A DNA stretch of 64,000 nucleotides from Oxytricha trifallax (taxonomy: Eukaryota; Ciliophora; Spirotrichea; Sporadotrichida; Oxytrichidae): positions 26,138 through 90,137 of the forward strand of contig ARYC01017546.1 in NCBI GenBank assembly GCA_000711775.1, in the 5' to 3' direction. The translations under genes were made by a program, and so were the position numbers. Positions 23,806 to 35,431 of this stretch are shown piece by piece. The notes under the pieces are model-generated. The model did not search any database. It worked only from the letters and a program-made list of their open reading frames with translations, and had not been told where the DNA came from. Position 1 is the first letter of the stretch, and the number at the start of each line of letters is the position of its first letter.

Positions 23806-24144
23806 TTTAGCAATCGATAGAAACATAAAAATCAGTCATTATCTCCTCTGTTATTAACTTGCATTAAGTATAATAAATCTGTCTCAAAAACAAACATTCT
23901 TTCCAAAACCATCTTTGATGAAGAAAGAATGTAATTAGTTTAAGCGAAAAAAAAGGAGTATAAGATCTAGACTCTAAAAGAAAACATTTTTGTTTTGAAG
24001 AAAGTAGTTGTCGATTTATACACCACCAGATACTAGAATAAATATAACTTAGGTTAAATGAGCCTATCTCAAAGATTAATTGGATTCTAAAATTAACTTA
24101 AAGCTTTATCATCAGTTAATATTATTAAATTGTTAACATTTTGA
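23806..24144 (+). CDS. Unknown protein segment, probably coiled-coil
   Basis: Open for 112 codons between TGAs in the ciliate code, with a charged helical stretch FDEERMQLVQAKKKEYK followed by LKENIFVLKKVVVDL with heptad-like hydrophobics, then MSLSQRLIGFQNQLK. It has no obvious ATG near its 5' side, so it would be an internal or 3' segment. It has fewer TAA/TAG codons than surrounding frames, which favours coding, but chance cannot be excluded. Confidence 0.35.
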
Positions 24145-24714
24145 TTAAAAATCGTAATAATTTGTATTTTTTATAACTATTCAAAATTAAATTTATAATT
24201 TCAATATGAATTATATTAATCATTACTGCTATTACATTAATTTCACAAGGATGTCTTGAATATGATTATTAATAACTTGTAAAGTTTTAATTTACTTGTT
24301 GAATTTTTCATTACTTCAATATTTATTTCACTTGATTTTAATTTAAAAAGCGAAAATAAGTGTGTTTTGTCGATATTTTCCAAGTTTAAAGCTCCATTAA
24401 CAAGCATTTTTCCGCTTGTATGAGATAGTAATCCATATTTTTTTATTTATCTACCAGATCTGAACGAATGAGCACTTCAAGATAATTGTGTAGTCTGCAT
24501 TACGCTTTTCTCATTAGACTTGACCTACAAGAAGAATAATAAACTGAAGAGAAAGAATTGCAAGGGAATCAATCTTAATTGTCATATAAGACTTTAGCTT
24601 ACTCAAACCCTTTAAAGTTCATTAACCCTAAAAAGCAACGCACAAAATATAGTTTAATATAATTTTATGATATAAATTTAAAAAAATTAAATTACTATAA
24701 TATAAGTAAATCCA

Positions 24715-24873
24715 ATGAATAAACGTGAAGTGATGAAGCTGTGTTAAAAGGATTTAAATAGAATGATGAGAAGAGAACATAAGAATGAAAGATTAGTTTC
24801 ATTCTATGAATGGTAATATGATGAATTCTTAAACTGCAAATAGTTTGAATGCTTGTTCGCTCAATTCCTATGA
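24715..24873 (+). CDS. Short ORF, 52 residues
   Basis: ATG 24715 to TGA 24871-24873, rich in Lys/Arg/Glu and Cys/Phe (MNKREVMKLCQKDLN, then LVSFYEWQYDEFLN and ECLFAQFL). Codon content is protein-like; the minus-strand frame at 24695-24883 is the shadow of this one. An upstream patch at 24485-24650 on + reads DNCVVCITLF and later KRKNCKGINLNCHI, resembling a decayed RING-H2 layout, and may belong to the same gene with an intervening AT-rich insertion (24660-24714). Confidence 0.35.
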
Positions 24874-25263
24874 AAAATGACACTAATATTGATGAAAAAA
24901 TAAGAAAGTAATCAAGGTAGGACTAGTTTTAAAAATTTTTTTAAAAAACTCGATTTTAATGATTTAAAAACATAACAATTAACAAACATTTTATATTTTC
25001 AATTGATTTATGCCTAATGAATTTATTTTGATAAATCAATACGCTATAATACACTTCTTTCAATAGTTAATTGCTAAGTATTTCAAGCTAGTACTAAATT
25101 CAAATGGTTAGATTAAAGGAAGTGGAATGTACGCACTACAGTTGACTTTTTACCTTAATAATTATCCTCTCTTATTTTACTTTTATCTTATTTAGAATAA
25201 AATTAAGATCTCTTATAATATAGTATTTTAGTTATAATATTTGTCTGTAATTGATGTTATTAT

Positions 25264-25318
25264 TATTATTATATGTGATTTAACTTTGAAATTATTATAT
25301 GTGACTTAACTTTGAAAA
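25264..25318. repeat. Two-copy tandem repeat of about 28 bp
   Basis: The unit TTATTATATGTGATTTAACT + TTGAAA is repeated once with a single T/C change (GATTTAAC versus GACTTAAC). Simple local duplication; no function suggested. Confidence 0.6.
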
Positions 25319-25685
25319 TTATATCTAATCATAATAATTAATGTAAAATTTAACACATCCAAGAATATCACTTTGCTTATTGGCTCAAAACCAAATAACA
25401 CTAAGCAAGATGGATCAAAGCAAGAAATTTAAGCTTCATGTTATATTCAATTCTTATGACTGTTTCCCTTACCAATCATAATCATGATGCTTATCTAGTA
25501 GATTATTCATATTGTTTATTAAAGCAAGGAAATTAGATGGCATAGTTTTTCTCATATAAATATTCTGAGCATGTATGTTTTTTTATAAAAGATGCTAATA
25601 GAATGCTAATTTATCAAAAGAAGAGTAGAATCCAATACTCTTTTGAATAAAAACCAAATTCATTTAAATTAGGTTGATTACACAA

Positions 25686-26186
25686 ATGACTTAAAGCAAT
25701 TTTGACAATAGCTTAGCAAGAATATGCATAAAACTAAAAGATTATGTTTGTTCAATAAGTACATCATAATATTCCCTTATTTCTAGAGTCTAAACACTGC
25801 AAAAATCCTTTACATTTAACTTTAGTCATTCTTGTCATGCAAGTAGCTTCCGAATAAAGGCACTTAACTATCTTAACACTGAAGCAAATGCGATTGAGGA
25901 AGAGAGCAATAAAGGAATTTAAGCTAAACTATGGAAAGTAGTTTGGATTGCTGAGGAAAACTCAAACTTCAATTTTCGTAAATCAATTTTAATAAATGCA
26001 AATAACCGTAGTTTAAAAATGAAATAAGCAAAATAATAAAATAAGTTTAACAGTGTTCATTAACTAACACTGGGAATACTAAAGTAAATATTTTTAAAGC
26101 CTGAGATTAAGATAGTGCTAAACAAGATTTTGAAGTATTTTGGAGTAAAAGCGAGGAAACAGGCACTAGTTATAGAATCGTTGTGA
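25686..26186 (+). CDS. Hypothetical 166-residue ORF in the ciliate code
   Basis: ATG 25686 to TGA 26184-26186 with no internal TGA. Segments such as CIKLKDYVCSISTSQYS, NTEANAIEEESNKG and KLWKVVWIAEENSN are protein-like; the end is basic (KYFGVKARKQA). An overlapping upstream frame (about 25330-25674, with NHNHDAYLVDYSYC) ends at TGA just before the ATG. With one stop codon and AT-rich DNA, an ORF of this length is only mildly unlikely by chance, so confidence is modest. Confidence 0.35.
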
Positions 26187-26720
26187 AGATTTCTGATTAA
26201 AAAAAAGGAAAGTTAATTATAGTGCAGACTAATTTTAATAATTTATAAAAGATGTGATATTAAATTCCTTGTAATGAATTAAAATTACTGTTAATTTAAG
26301 AATATAATTATAAAAACAATCAAACTAAACTGACGTTGAATGTTAAAATACAGCAAATGATCTATTATTGGGACAAAAATAAATCTTTATAAGCTGTTAT
26401 TTATACTAATTTAAAATAAAGCATTATAGGATTGACAATATTTAAGCAGTAAAATTTATTTGAATTTAAAGAATTATATTTTTAATTTAAAATTCAATTT
26501 ACAATAATAAATATGCATTAATCATTTTTTACATATAATCAAATTAAAAGATGTTAGTTATTGATAATTTTACAATAAATATAGAGTTAGGAGTTTAAAC
26601 TTAAAGAAATAACATTAAAATATATAACAACTTTAATAGACGTTTTAATATAAATGATGAAAATAGTCAAGCCCAATTCACTTAGAAAGTGAGTTGTTGT
26701 AGATCAGGAGAATATAGTTT
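26187..26720. other. AT-rich spacer
   Basis: No gene or repeat recognised. Confidence 0.5.
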
Positions 26721-26723
26721 AAT

Positions 26724-27068
26724 TCAATTAGTCTTTTATGAAAGGCTATAGTACATTTTAATATCTAATGTACTCAATTATAAATCTGCAAGCAACCAAA
26801 CTTATTGTTAAAGCTGGGTCAGGGTGCTATTTAGTTTATGTATTTGTGATATCACCAGTTCAATCCAGATGATGTGAGCCTGGTTGTTGTAATTGTTGGT
26901 GATGGTCTTCATGTGGTGCTCCCACTTGTAGATCTTAGAGTTGATCTTTATTGTATGGAGTGTTGCTTTTCGTGATTCCATGATGTTTTCACAAGTTGTG
27001 AAGAATCTCCTGTTCCTGATCCACTCATAAAAATTGCAGATCCTGACAAGCCTATCTTTGTTCATCAT
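26724..27068 (-). CDS. Hypothetical 114-residue basic protein
   Basis: On the minus strand ATG 27068-27066 to TGA 26726-26724. The first 86 codons use no TAA/TAG and the region is clearly GC-richer than its flanks, the best coding signature among the unknown short ORFs. The protein is rich in Arg/Lys/Trp/Tyr/Asn (MMNKDRLVRICNFYEW, then SKIYKWEHHMKTIT, HIIWIELVISQIHKL). No domain recognised. Standard-code reading stops at 26808; with Gln-TAA it extends 28 codons further. Confidence 0.5.
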
Positions 27069-27336
27069 AATGTAATTTGTTGCTTTTTTACGATTCCATT
27101 TCTATACTAACAGATTTTAAGTACTAATTCATTTATTTTTAGTAAATTAAATTAGACATTTTCTTAGATGATATCCCGAATAAATTATGGCTAAACCGCA
27201 TAAATGTTGATTCTTTTAACAGCGAATCTCTTGTTTTGATGACACCCTGCATCTGCCACAGGAGATTAACTCCTGCCTAAGTTGTTTATGAATTATATTT
27301 TTATTATGTAATATATGTTATATTTACTTAAAAATT

Positions 27337-27619
27337 AATTTAAATAATTAAATTTCTAATAAAAATAATTCAAATATTGATAAATATCTTTACATTCTCA
27401 GACATCTTGCAAACTTTAATGCTAGAAAGTTTATACGAGGACTATGTCTAGGTGATGATGGGCACTCATTTACAAATTCAAAGAATGCTAGAATCTATGC
27501 ATAAATTTACAGCTAAGTTGATCTCTAAACTTTCGGTAATCGATGTAAATGTCATTAGACATGCAAAAAGATCCAAATCTAAAGTGGGAATATTACAGTA
27601 ATCAAGTAGGACGGCTTGA
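27337..27619 (+). CDS. Unknown protein segment, 3' part
   Basis: Ciliate-code frame closed by TGA 27617-27619. The last ~75 codons are strongly protein-like and GC-richer: FSDILQTLMLESLYEDYVQ, MMGTHLQIQRMLESMHKF, then KLSVIDVNVIRHAKRSKSK. Only one TAG and one TAA are used as Gln. No start codon was found upstream before AT-rich sequence begins at about 27360, so this looks like a segment whose 5' part lies elsewhere. No family recognised. Confidence 0.45.
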
Positions 27620-28660
27620 GAAAATCATCATGATAACTCATTTGATTTGAAGTAGATCACTGCTTTCACTATTCTGTTCATTTTATCACTTGTAACGGTA
27701 GCATACTAACATAGAGAATTAGGGATGTTTTTGTAATATCATCTCCTATTATAAAAAAGAGACTGGAGTACGCATTCTTATTCTCATTCATAAGGTTCAT
27801 TCCTTTTCACAGCTAGTTTCTTAATAAAAGATTCTATAAAATTTAAAGATATTCTCTTTCAATCCCTTGGTAGTGCTTGATAGCTTAAATACTAAAAAGG
27901 GTTGTCAAGAAGTCTTTCCTATTCTTTAATACATTTTAATTCTATTTCAAAGAATTAGATTTTAATTTTTAAGTAAGTCATCATTGATAATCAAATTATA
28001 GATATTCTATAATTTTTATAATATACACATTTTAGTTGTCGAGCTAACTCTAAAAAATATATTTGCGTTAGCTCGTCAGTTATTATGAGCATTAATTTAA
28101 GCTATGTCAACTTTAATTTATAAAAACTTATATATTTTATAACTATATTTATTCAATCTGATTAGTGTCGACATTATGAAAATTATAATTAATGGTTTTT
28201 TAAAACCTATTTTACTTAAAACTTAAGAATCTAATTAAAAAAACTATTTATGTAAAATATCATTTATTTTAATAATAATAATTTTATTATGTATAGAATA
28301 AAACAAACATTAAAATATAAAAATTGAATAACAGTATGTAACTTTTATGTTTTTTAACTTTGATTATTTACACATTCTTTAGTAAGTAAAAGTAATTTCT
28401 CAATTAATTGACTAATGACAAAGGATGTAAAATTATTATCTTAGAATTATAGATTAACAAAGTTTTACTTCTCTTAGTTTCAACTCCCTTTGATTTTAGA
28501 TAAGTTTTCTAGAAATTGGAGGTATTATCAGCGAATATATATTTATCTATATATCCTCCAAGAATACAATCCATAGTGTTCTTACAATATAAAATATGAG
28601 ACATTATCTATTTACCAATCAATTGATATTACTGTTGGCTCTACCAATTCAATAATTAAT
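27620..28660. other. AT-rich DNA without recognised genes
   Basis: Short GC-richer patches at 27640-27800 do not give a sustained frame. A small inverted pair TTGTCGAGCTAACTC / TTAGCTCGTCAG lies at about 28036-28078. Confidence 0.4.
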
Positions 28661-29170
28661 TCACAGAGACCTGTATAAAATTCTGTTGGATATTTTTATT
28701 GCTCTTTGAACTGAGACGAATTTGAAAATGAAATAGGTATCACTTGACAAAAATTGATACTTTTCAAATGCTAATTTAATGTAAAATTATCTAGAGTCTT
28801 TCTCTTAGTTTACCTCTTTAGAAAATATGAAAAACCACTGATTTAGTACCTGTTTTTAATAATAAAAGAAGGAGAAATCCTTTGTATTATTTTTGTAATT
28901 AAATTTTGGTATCTAGGCTGTACATCTAGAAATTTGATTCTGAGTTTCCTTGAACCTACCAAATACTTGAGGTTGAAATTTTAACATTTAGTACTTTTAT
29001 TAAGTTCTCACATCTATCCTTGAGTGCTAATGTCAGATTTTAGTGTTCTCTCTATCTTATCCATACACATCTCCTAATGTTTGGGAGTATTCTTCAAGAA
29101 AATAAGCGACCGACGGAGGTAGGGAATAAGATTCTTTTGTCGTTACCTCCAATTATTATTCAAATCATCA
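28661..29170 (-). pseudogene. Unknown protein, in-frame TGA
   Basis: On the minus strand a frame runs from about 29170 (EVTTKESYSLPPSVAYFLEE, then QTLGDVYGQDREN) to a TGA near 29033, and continues in the same phase for 124 further codons (ATG at 28987; QPQVFGRFKETQNQISRC, DFSFFYYQKQVLNQWFF, LAFEKYQFLSSDTYF, NRILYRSL) to TGA 28663-28661. Continuation in phase on both sides of one TGA suggests a decayed gene or an IES-disrupted one. No family recognised. Confidence 0.4.
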
Positions 29171-29900
29171 TTCTCAAATATAGTCTCTACAACCTTGTTG
29201 ATCAGTGTACGTCTTACCCTCTAACATTCATATTATCAGAAGTTATTGAAGCCTAAAGTTAAAGACAACAATCTCAGCCCAGATTGGGGCGCTTGAGGTG
29301 ACTTGAATATTGAGAAGCTTCATTTTCTAGGCCAAGATGTTCAGTATATTGTGAGAGGAAGCTATGTTTATTTTGGAGACTTGATTATCTGGGCTCAACA
29401 TATAGCTTTCGGTTGATGCAGAAATAATAATAATTCAGGTACAGGCATATTATTATATTTAAATTTAACCAAATATCTCTTTAAAAGTTGGCTGCTATCA
29501 ATGGCATATTAACACAATAAAATTAAATAGTTATAATATACTAATTTTAACATAAAGATAAAATATATTAATAATATTAAAAATGCAATATTTATTTGAA
29601 ATTATACCTCAGATTAACCCAAAAATAACTATTGGGGCTTTATCATATTTTTTTTTTACTATATATAAACATGATTTAATCTTTCAAAAATTATATTCTT
29701 ATATATTATTATAACATTTATAATATTTACAGAATTATGATTTAAAATAAATATAAATGCTGATTCTTTTATTAAATATATTGATTATTTATTCATTACT
29801 TGTCCGTACTTGATAATTTTAAATATTAAATATTTAATAACTTGATTTTAATTATGTGCATTTCCCAAATTAAAATAATTCCAACTCATTATTTTTGCAA
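29171..29900. other. Spacer, mostly AT-rich
   Basis: At 29270-29415 a GC-richer patch reads GDLNIEKLHFLGQDVQYIV then RGSYVYFGDLIIW on +, closed by TGA at 29415; it may be a short coding remnant. The rest is AT-rich. Confidence 0.3.
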
Positions 29901-29902
29901 AG

Positions 29903-30093
29903 CAGCTAACACCCAACAACTACTAGTGGGACACATAGGATTACTCAATTCAGTTAGAGAGTAAGGAGGTGGCATTTTAATATTATGTAGACACCTCATT
30001 AATCATCGACGGTAATTCAATGATATTAAAGAAGTTTAAGATGATCGATCAGGATGCACTTTGATCCTAGTGGTGTTTGATAAGTGTTAGCTG
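29903..30093. repeat. Small foldback repeat (about 190 bp)
   Basis: CAGCTAACACCCAACAACT at the left faces its imperfect inverse ending AAGTGTTAGCTG at the right, with CTACTAG / CTAGTGG just inside. The ends differ from the TATTGTAGG foldback MITE, so it is a separate type. Single copy in the window. Confidence 0.5.
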
Positions 30094-31680
30094 GGTAATG
30101 AAGTAAATTTACAATAAGCAATTGTAAGCAAAACAAAATTAGCAAATACTCTTGATGAACTTTTTCATGGTAGGACTTGAGGAAGGGAGAGGAATAAAAC
30201 AATGTTATTGAGAAAGCATTTAAGTCAAGGGAATCAGCACAATCAGAAAAAGTTATAATAAGGTTGAAACCATTTTTAATTATATATAAGGATAATTTTG
30301 AAAATCTAATATAATAGCCTTATTCAAATAATTACATTCGTAAATTATGGTTGCGATTTTACATATTTCAATAAATTTGTTAACATTAAGAAAGAATGTA
30401 TATATTTAACTATAATTTAAAGTTGTTAATAATGAGGTTAATCGTATAAATTAACCTGTTTAATGCTTAAACCATCATATCTCTTTAAATATACTGGAAT
30501 CAGAGAGCAATCCTACTGTCAAGCTAATTAAATGCCTGTCAAAATGGTCTCAACAACACCAATGAAGAACAATAGTATTCAATCTATTTTAAAGATAATC
30601 ATTTTGTTAGACAAATCAGATCAGAACTATATATCATTATAATCATAGTTATTTATTTTAAAACTATTCCAAGTTAGATTATTTTTATATAATTTTGCCA
30701 ATATATTAAAGAAAATAATGATGAATAAGTAGCAATCATCGTTTATAAAGTTAGCTAAAAAACTTCACTACTTGAGTAACTGGTTGAAATCGAATAAAAC
30801 AAATTAAATCTGATAATTTGATGCATTAAAATATTGCTTAACAATGATGATTGTAATAAACAGATTTTTAGTTTTTATAGAAAAAAATTAAAATTAATAA
30901 AATTTAATTTTGGACACTTAGGAGATGTTTCCAAGAAATATTTTGATGAGCTCCAATTAATTAATAATCTTTGCTTGGCATAATTTGCAAGAGTTTAACA
31001 TATTTTATAATCATAGTTGTATTTACAGTATTTAGCTTCAATCAAATTCAGAAGTTCTTGTGATCTTTTTATCAGTTATAAGTTCCTTATCCTTTGATGT
31101 AGACTTTTGCTTAATAAACTTAATTTGTTTATTTTTATATGTAAGATTATTGGTATCAATATTATATAAAACTTTATGTTATTATATTATTGATTATTTT
31201 CCTTAAATGAATGTAACAAAATATATAATTACAAGTGAGTGTAAATTATTTAATTATCAAAATTACTCAATAAAAATGATATTAGCAATTATTTAATTTA
31301 ATTATGCACTTCTGTCAAAGTTATTCTCCTTTTTTAGTAATTTCATCTTAGTGAACAGTTTTTGTGTTCATGATAATTATCTTATTGAAGATTTGGTGCT
31401 TTTGCATTTCTCTTAAATGCAATCATTTATGAATATTGAAATGCTCCCATGGTTTTAATATATAGTAGAAGCATAATATTTTAAAAGCTTCTGTATATTC
31501 ACCATTCATTCTGTTTACTAGTGAATTTACCTTAAAAGAATAGATATAATAAGAGAGTAAGGGTGGAAAGATATTATATTTATAAACTTCTCCTTTTTGA
31601 GCTCATGATACTCGTCACTGATTTGCTCAAGATTTGATCATGGAATTGATACAAACTGCTATCTTCAGAACAGTAGTTGA
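30094..31680. other. AT-rich DNA without recognised genes
   Basis: No protein-like frame or repeat noticed on either strand. Confidence 0.5.
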
Positions 31681-31740
31681 ATTTCTTTATCTTTAGAAGT
31701 GACTTATATCACTGTCTCCGATCTATCTTTGCTGTTACTA

Positions 31741-32100
31741 ATGTCCTTTTTTTCTCCAAAATTCAGCCATTTTGTATAAATGTCTATTTCAAATGAACTA
31801 GAGTATAGATTTAGCAGGGATGTTCATTATGATGCACCACTCTCTTCAAAAGACACTAGTTCACGACGGTGGAATTTTCGATTCAGACATATTCCCTGGG
31901 AAATGAGATATTGTATCATCATCCTGCCTTTATCTTATCTTTTTGTATTTTTTAAGACGAAATTCCATTTTTCTAATTTTATTGTGATTGGTTAAATGTC
32001 TATTATGCATAATCCTAGTAATGTTTTCCTCTATAGAGATTTTATTTTCCACTAATGTTGGTATAATTTCCTTTTAGCTTCAGTGGAGTAACCTAGTTGA
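31741..32100 (+). CDS. Coding-like segment, strand uncertain
   Basis: On + ATG 31741 gives 119 residues to TGA 32098-32100, including SRRWNFRFRHIPWEM and a hydrophobic stretch CIIILPLSYLFVFF that could span a membrane. On the minus strand the same GC-richer interval also has a long open frame (from about 32180 down to 31830; RKRFYLQRITMM, KLYQHQWKIKSLQ, LNRKFHRRELVSF). Only one can be real. Neither matches a family I know. The interval is listed because composition differs from its flanks. Confidence 0.3.
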
Positions 32101-32353
32101 TTTTCCATTAGCATCATAGTAATTCTTTAAAGATAGAATCTTTTTCTATAAAAGCTGAAATTTATTCTTGAAGCTCTTATTTTATGACTCAAAATTCACT
32201 GGCATCTCGCTCAATGGTGTTGTTATCTATTCACTTAAAAGAAACCAGTAGAGGATGCAGTTATTACTGAAGTTAACTCATGCTTTATCCCTATTTAAAC
32301 ACAAAGAATGCAATACTTAAAGCTTTTAAATTATTTTCCATTATATTATTAGT

Positions 32354-32641
32354 ATGAATTCTGATAGAGTTGCTATATATACATTTCCTACTCTAAGTGT
32401 ATCTTGATATATTTATAATCGTATTGCAAACATAAATGCAAGTGAAATCTACGAAGTCTCTATTGGTGTTGGAAAACATGTTACCATTAGAATTAGGTAA
32501 TAAAAAGCCGAAGAATTGCTTGATTATTCTTTTTATAATTACTACTAGGTCTTAATCTGTAGAAAATGCAGTAATATTGCTATACTCTTATTTATGACCA
32601 TTATTGCGGTCAGTGTATTAGCTAATTTTATTGTCAGGTGA
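32354..32641 (+). pseudogene. Small membrane-protein-like ORF with one TGA
   Basis: ATG 32354 (MNSDRVAIYTFPTLSVS), an in-frame TGA at about 32405, then YIYNRIANINASEIYEVS, GVGKHVTIRIRQQKAEELL and a C-terminal hydrophobic segment IAILLFMTIIAVSVLANFIV just before TGA 32639-32641. The tail looks like a transmembrane anchor. No family recognised. The internal TGA makes it a pseudogene or the first part spurious. Confidence 0.35.
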
Positions 32642-33179
32642 AATGTACACTCGTAAGACTATGAACTGTTAATTATATAATTTCCATACCAGAGTTGAAT
32701 AATACAATTGAGCTGAAACTCATTTGTGTGAGTTTGCAATATTATATAATAATTAAAAAGTACTAAATATCTTTAATTATTGATAAATATACTTTGATGC
32801 TTTATGTCTTAATCTTATTAATATCAAAATTCATATATTAATTTCAAATAAGAACAAAGTGATTAACTTTTATTTTGAAAGTAAAATATATAAACACTTC
32901 TTGTTTAATTTGAATATAGTTTTAACAGTCTCCTTAATGTTCACAGTTTACTCTTTTATAAGAATATGTCTTTATCAGTTTGAGAAAAGTATGGCAACTA
33001 AATATATCAAATGGCAAATGAAGTAAAATAAAATAAAATTTAACATATCACTGTTTAATACTAAAATCAAACCATCGATCTTAGTCGTGAAGATGACTTA
33101 TCTGAAGTAATTTTACGTGACAATCTGTAACATAGGAGTCATATGAAGTAAAATAAATCCGAAAATAACCATACCACTT

Positions 33180-33640
33180 CCTAAATGACCAAGGTGTCAG
33201 ACTAGTTAACTAGGAATGACAGAGCTTGAGTATTCCATTTGTTGGCAGGAATGGTGAAAAAGTTATCAGTCCCACATCTGCTGGGCGAGTTATCCCTGTC
33301 CTTTCGCTGTGGTAACTTGAGTACTCTAAACAGGTGTGGGAGGAAAACTTAATCGTTGATTTCTATGGTTCTAGTCGTCTCACTTTTGAAGGTTGAGCAC
33401 CACCTTCATCATGCTTCCTATTACCTAGGAATCTGAACTCACGCCAGGTGACTCATTTAATTTAATGCAAGGACCCAAGCCCATTTAGGGAGTGTAAAGC
33501 TGGCAGTTTGAACCCCACCGACTGGTCCGTTATGAGGTGAGCCCAGCAACCTCCAACCTACCTAAGTAGGCCTTAGTATAGTAGAAAACTTTATCAGAAA
33601 GTCCCATGAGATTGGCTACTCACCAAGCAATTAACTTTAT
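33180..33640. repeat. GC-richer dispersed repeat, copy A
   Basis: This block is clearly GC-richer than its surroundings and is related to 45700-46080. Shared anchors in the same order are CTTTCGCTGTGGTA, TTCTATGGTTCTAGT-like, CTCACTTTTGAA, CACCACCTTCATC, then GACTCATTTAA, AACCTCC and GTAGAAAACTT. On the minus strand it contains AGTTTGAACCCCACC-type sequence (seen on + at 33508), weakly like an RNA polymerase III B box, but no cloverleaf could be drawn. No open frame spans it, so a SINE or non-coding RNA-derived repeat is possible. Confidence 0.55.
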
Positions 33641-34452
33641 AATTTAATAATAACTAAATTTCCTATAAATGTGATATGGCAATAATAAAATTATAATAGA
33701 AAATAATAAAACACAAGGTTTATATAGCATATTATAACATAGATAACTCGCTCATATTTCATTTTGTGAAATTAAAATTATAGAAAAGTAGATGATAAAT
33801 TGACTTGTTTGAGAAAGGACTCGTTAAAATTTTTATCATTTTTTTTATTTGATTCTTATTATCCTGACTAATGTGATTCATACATTAGTTTAAATATAGG
33901 TTTAAAAATTGATGAAAATAACTAAATTTATTTACTTAAGTTTAATTAATAAATGTTATTATAAATATTAACATAATTAGGTAATATTTGTTGAAAAATA
34001 GGAAGTTTATATATTCAACGAAATCAACAATTCTATTGATATAATATTGTTTATTATTATATTATTAATTTGATGATAATTATTATCTAATTAAAGAATG
34101 GTAGGGAGGTTTTAAAATTGTGCAGTACTTAATCATATTAAGCTACAAAATTAAGTCCCAAAAATTCTTAAAAATTACTTTAATTTCTTCTTATATACTT
34201 AGACCCTGCAAAATTTCTAATTGAATCACATCAAGTGTGTCTCAAAAATATTAATTTCTCGAGAGAGCTCCGCTCATTTAATTTGTAATACTATTCATTG
34301 TCAGTGTTGTTTTTATTTTTAATTCATTATAATTGCATGCTTTTTACAGTTAAACTTAACTCGAATTTCTGATTAACATAAAAATAGCATTATTACATAT
34401 AGATTTTAATGTAGTCACTTATATTTGTAACATAATCTATCACAAAATATGT
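33641..34452. other. AT-rich spacer before palindrome 1
   Basis: Nothing recognised. Confidence 0.5.
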
Positions 34453-35431
34453 TAAGGTAAAATCATCAGAATTTGAATCAATTTAAATCTATAAAATACA
34501 AAACAGAAATATCTAATAAGCTTTACTTTTAATAATTAAAATATACTTTTAAGAAATATTCAGGTTTTACAGCTTCTTATCTCTCCGACTCCGCGCATTA
34601 ACAATACAATTCGTTGTTTGGTCCATTGTATGTGTTGAAATATGTGCTCTTACTGTTGAAGGAGTCGACAATATATATAGCAAAACGATTTTCGTATATT
34701 CCCGTAGTAGCAGTTCCATCTCTCGTGCATTAGTGTTGAATTATCGCATTTAGTTTGTGTAGCGCGGAGTCTAACAGTATACTGTTCAGCATCTCATCAA
34801 ACTGTAAAAAATAGAATCTTAATTCTATATATGCACTTTTGCATATAATTTGTTGGTGCGGTTCAATATTCTACTCACTATATCTCAAATATTTCCTTAT
34901 TTGCTAAAATTAAATTACTTTCGTCTAAATTGAATTCTCTTAAAAGAAATAAGTTTTTGCTAATGCAAAAACATTTTAGCAAATAAGGAAATATTTGAGA
35001 TATAGTGAGTAGAATATTGAACCGCACCAACAAATTATATGCAAAAGTGCATATATAGAATTAAGATTCTATTTTTTACAGTTTGATGAGATGCTGAACA
35101 GTATACTGTTAGACTCCGCGCTACACAAACTAAATGCGATAATTCAACACTAATGCACGAGAGATGGAACTGCTACTACGGGAATATACGAAAATCGTTT
35201 TGCTATATATATTGTCGACTCCTTCAACATTAAGAGCACATATTTCAACACATACAATGGACCAAACAACGAATTGTATTGTTAAATGCGCGGAGTCGGA
35301 GAGATAAGAAGCTGTAAAACCTGAATATTTCTTAAAAGTATATTTTAATTATTAAAAGTAAAGCTTATTAGATATTTCTGTTTTGTATTTTATAGATTTA
35401 AATTGATTCAAATTCTGATGATTTTACCTTA
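34453..35431. repeat. Near-perfect palindrome 1, about 980 bp
   Basis: The left arm 34453-34910 is repeated as reverse complement at 34973-35431 (arms about 458 bp) around a 62-bp unpaired centre. Examples: CGACTCCGCGCATTAAC (left, 34588) faces GTTAAATGCGCGGAGTCG (right, 35282); GTTGGTGCGGTTCAA faces TTGAACCGCACCAAC. I saw only isolated mismatches, such as CTTACTGTTG versus the complement of CAACATTAAG. Homology ends abruptly on both sides and the flanks are unrelated, so it is a bounded unit. No gene inside. The arms contain several GC-richer islands (GCGCGGAGTC). Confidence 0.9.

Noticed and set aside
24695..24883. 62-codon minus-strand frame
   Set aside because: Shadow of the + strand ORF MNKREVMKLCQKDLN at 24715-24873.
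33240..33330. Resemblance of repeat A to large-subunit rRNA (GAGTTATCCCTG ... CTGTGGTAACTT)
   Set aside because: Only a short, interrupted similarity to the antisense of one rRNA helix; the surrounding sequence does not follow rRNA.
33490..33560. tRNA-like sequence in repeat A (B-box-like GTTTGAACCCC and CTCATAAC on the other strand)
   Set aside because: No cloverleaf with paired acceptor, anticodon and T stems could be drawn, and copy B does not keep the motif.
34453..35431. Palindrome 1 as a simple amplification chimera
   Set aside because: Homology is bounded on both sides and isolated mismatches separate the arms, whereas a chimera would continue into the inverted flank and be identical. 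Not excluded without long reads.
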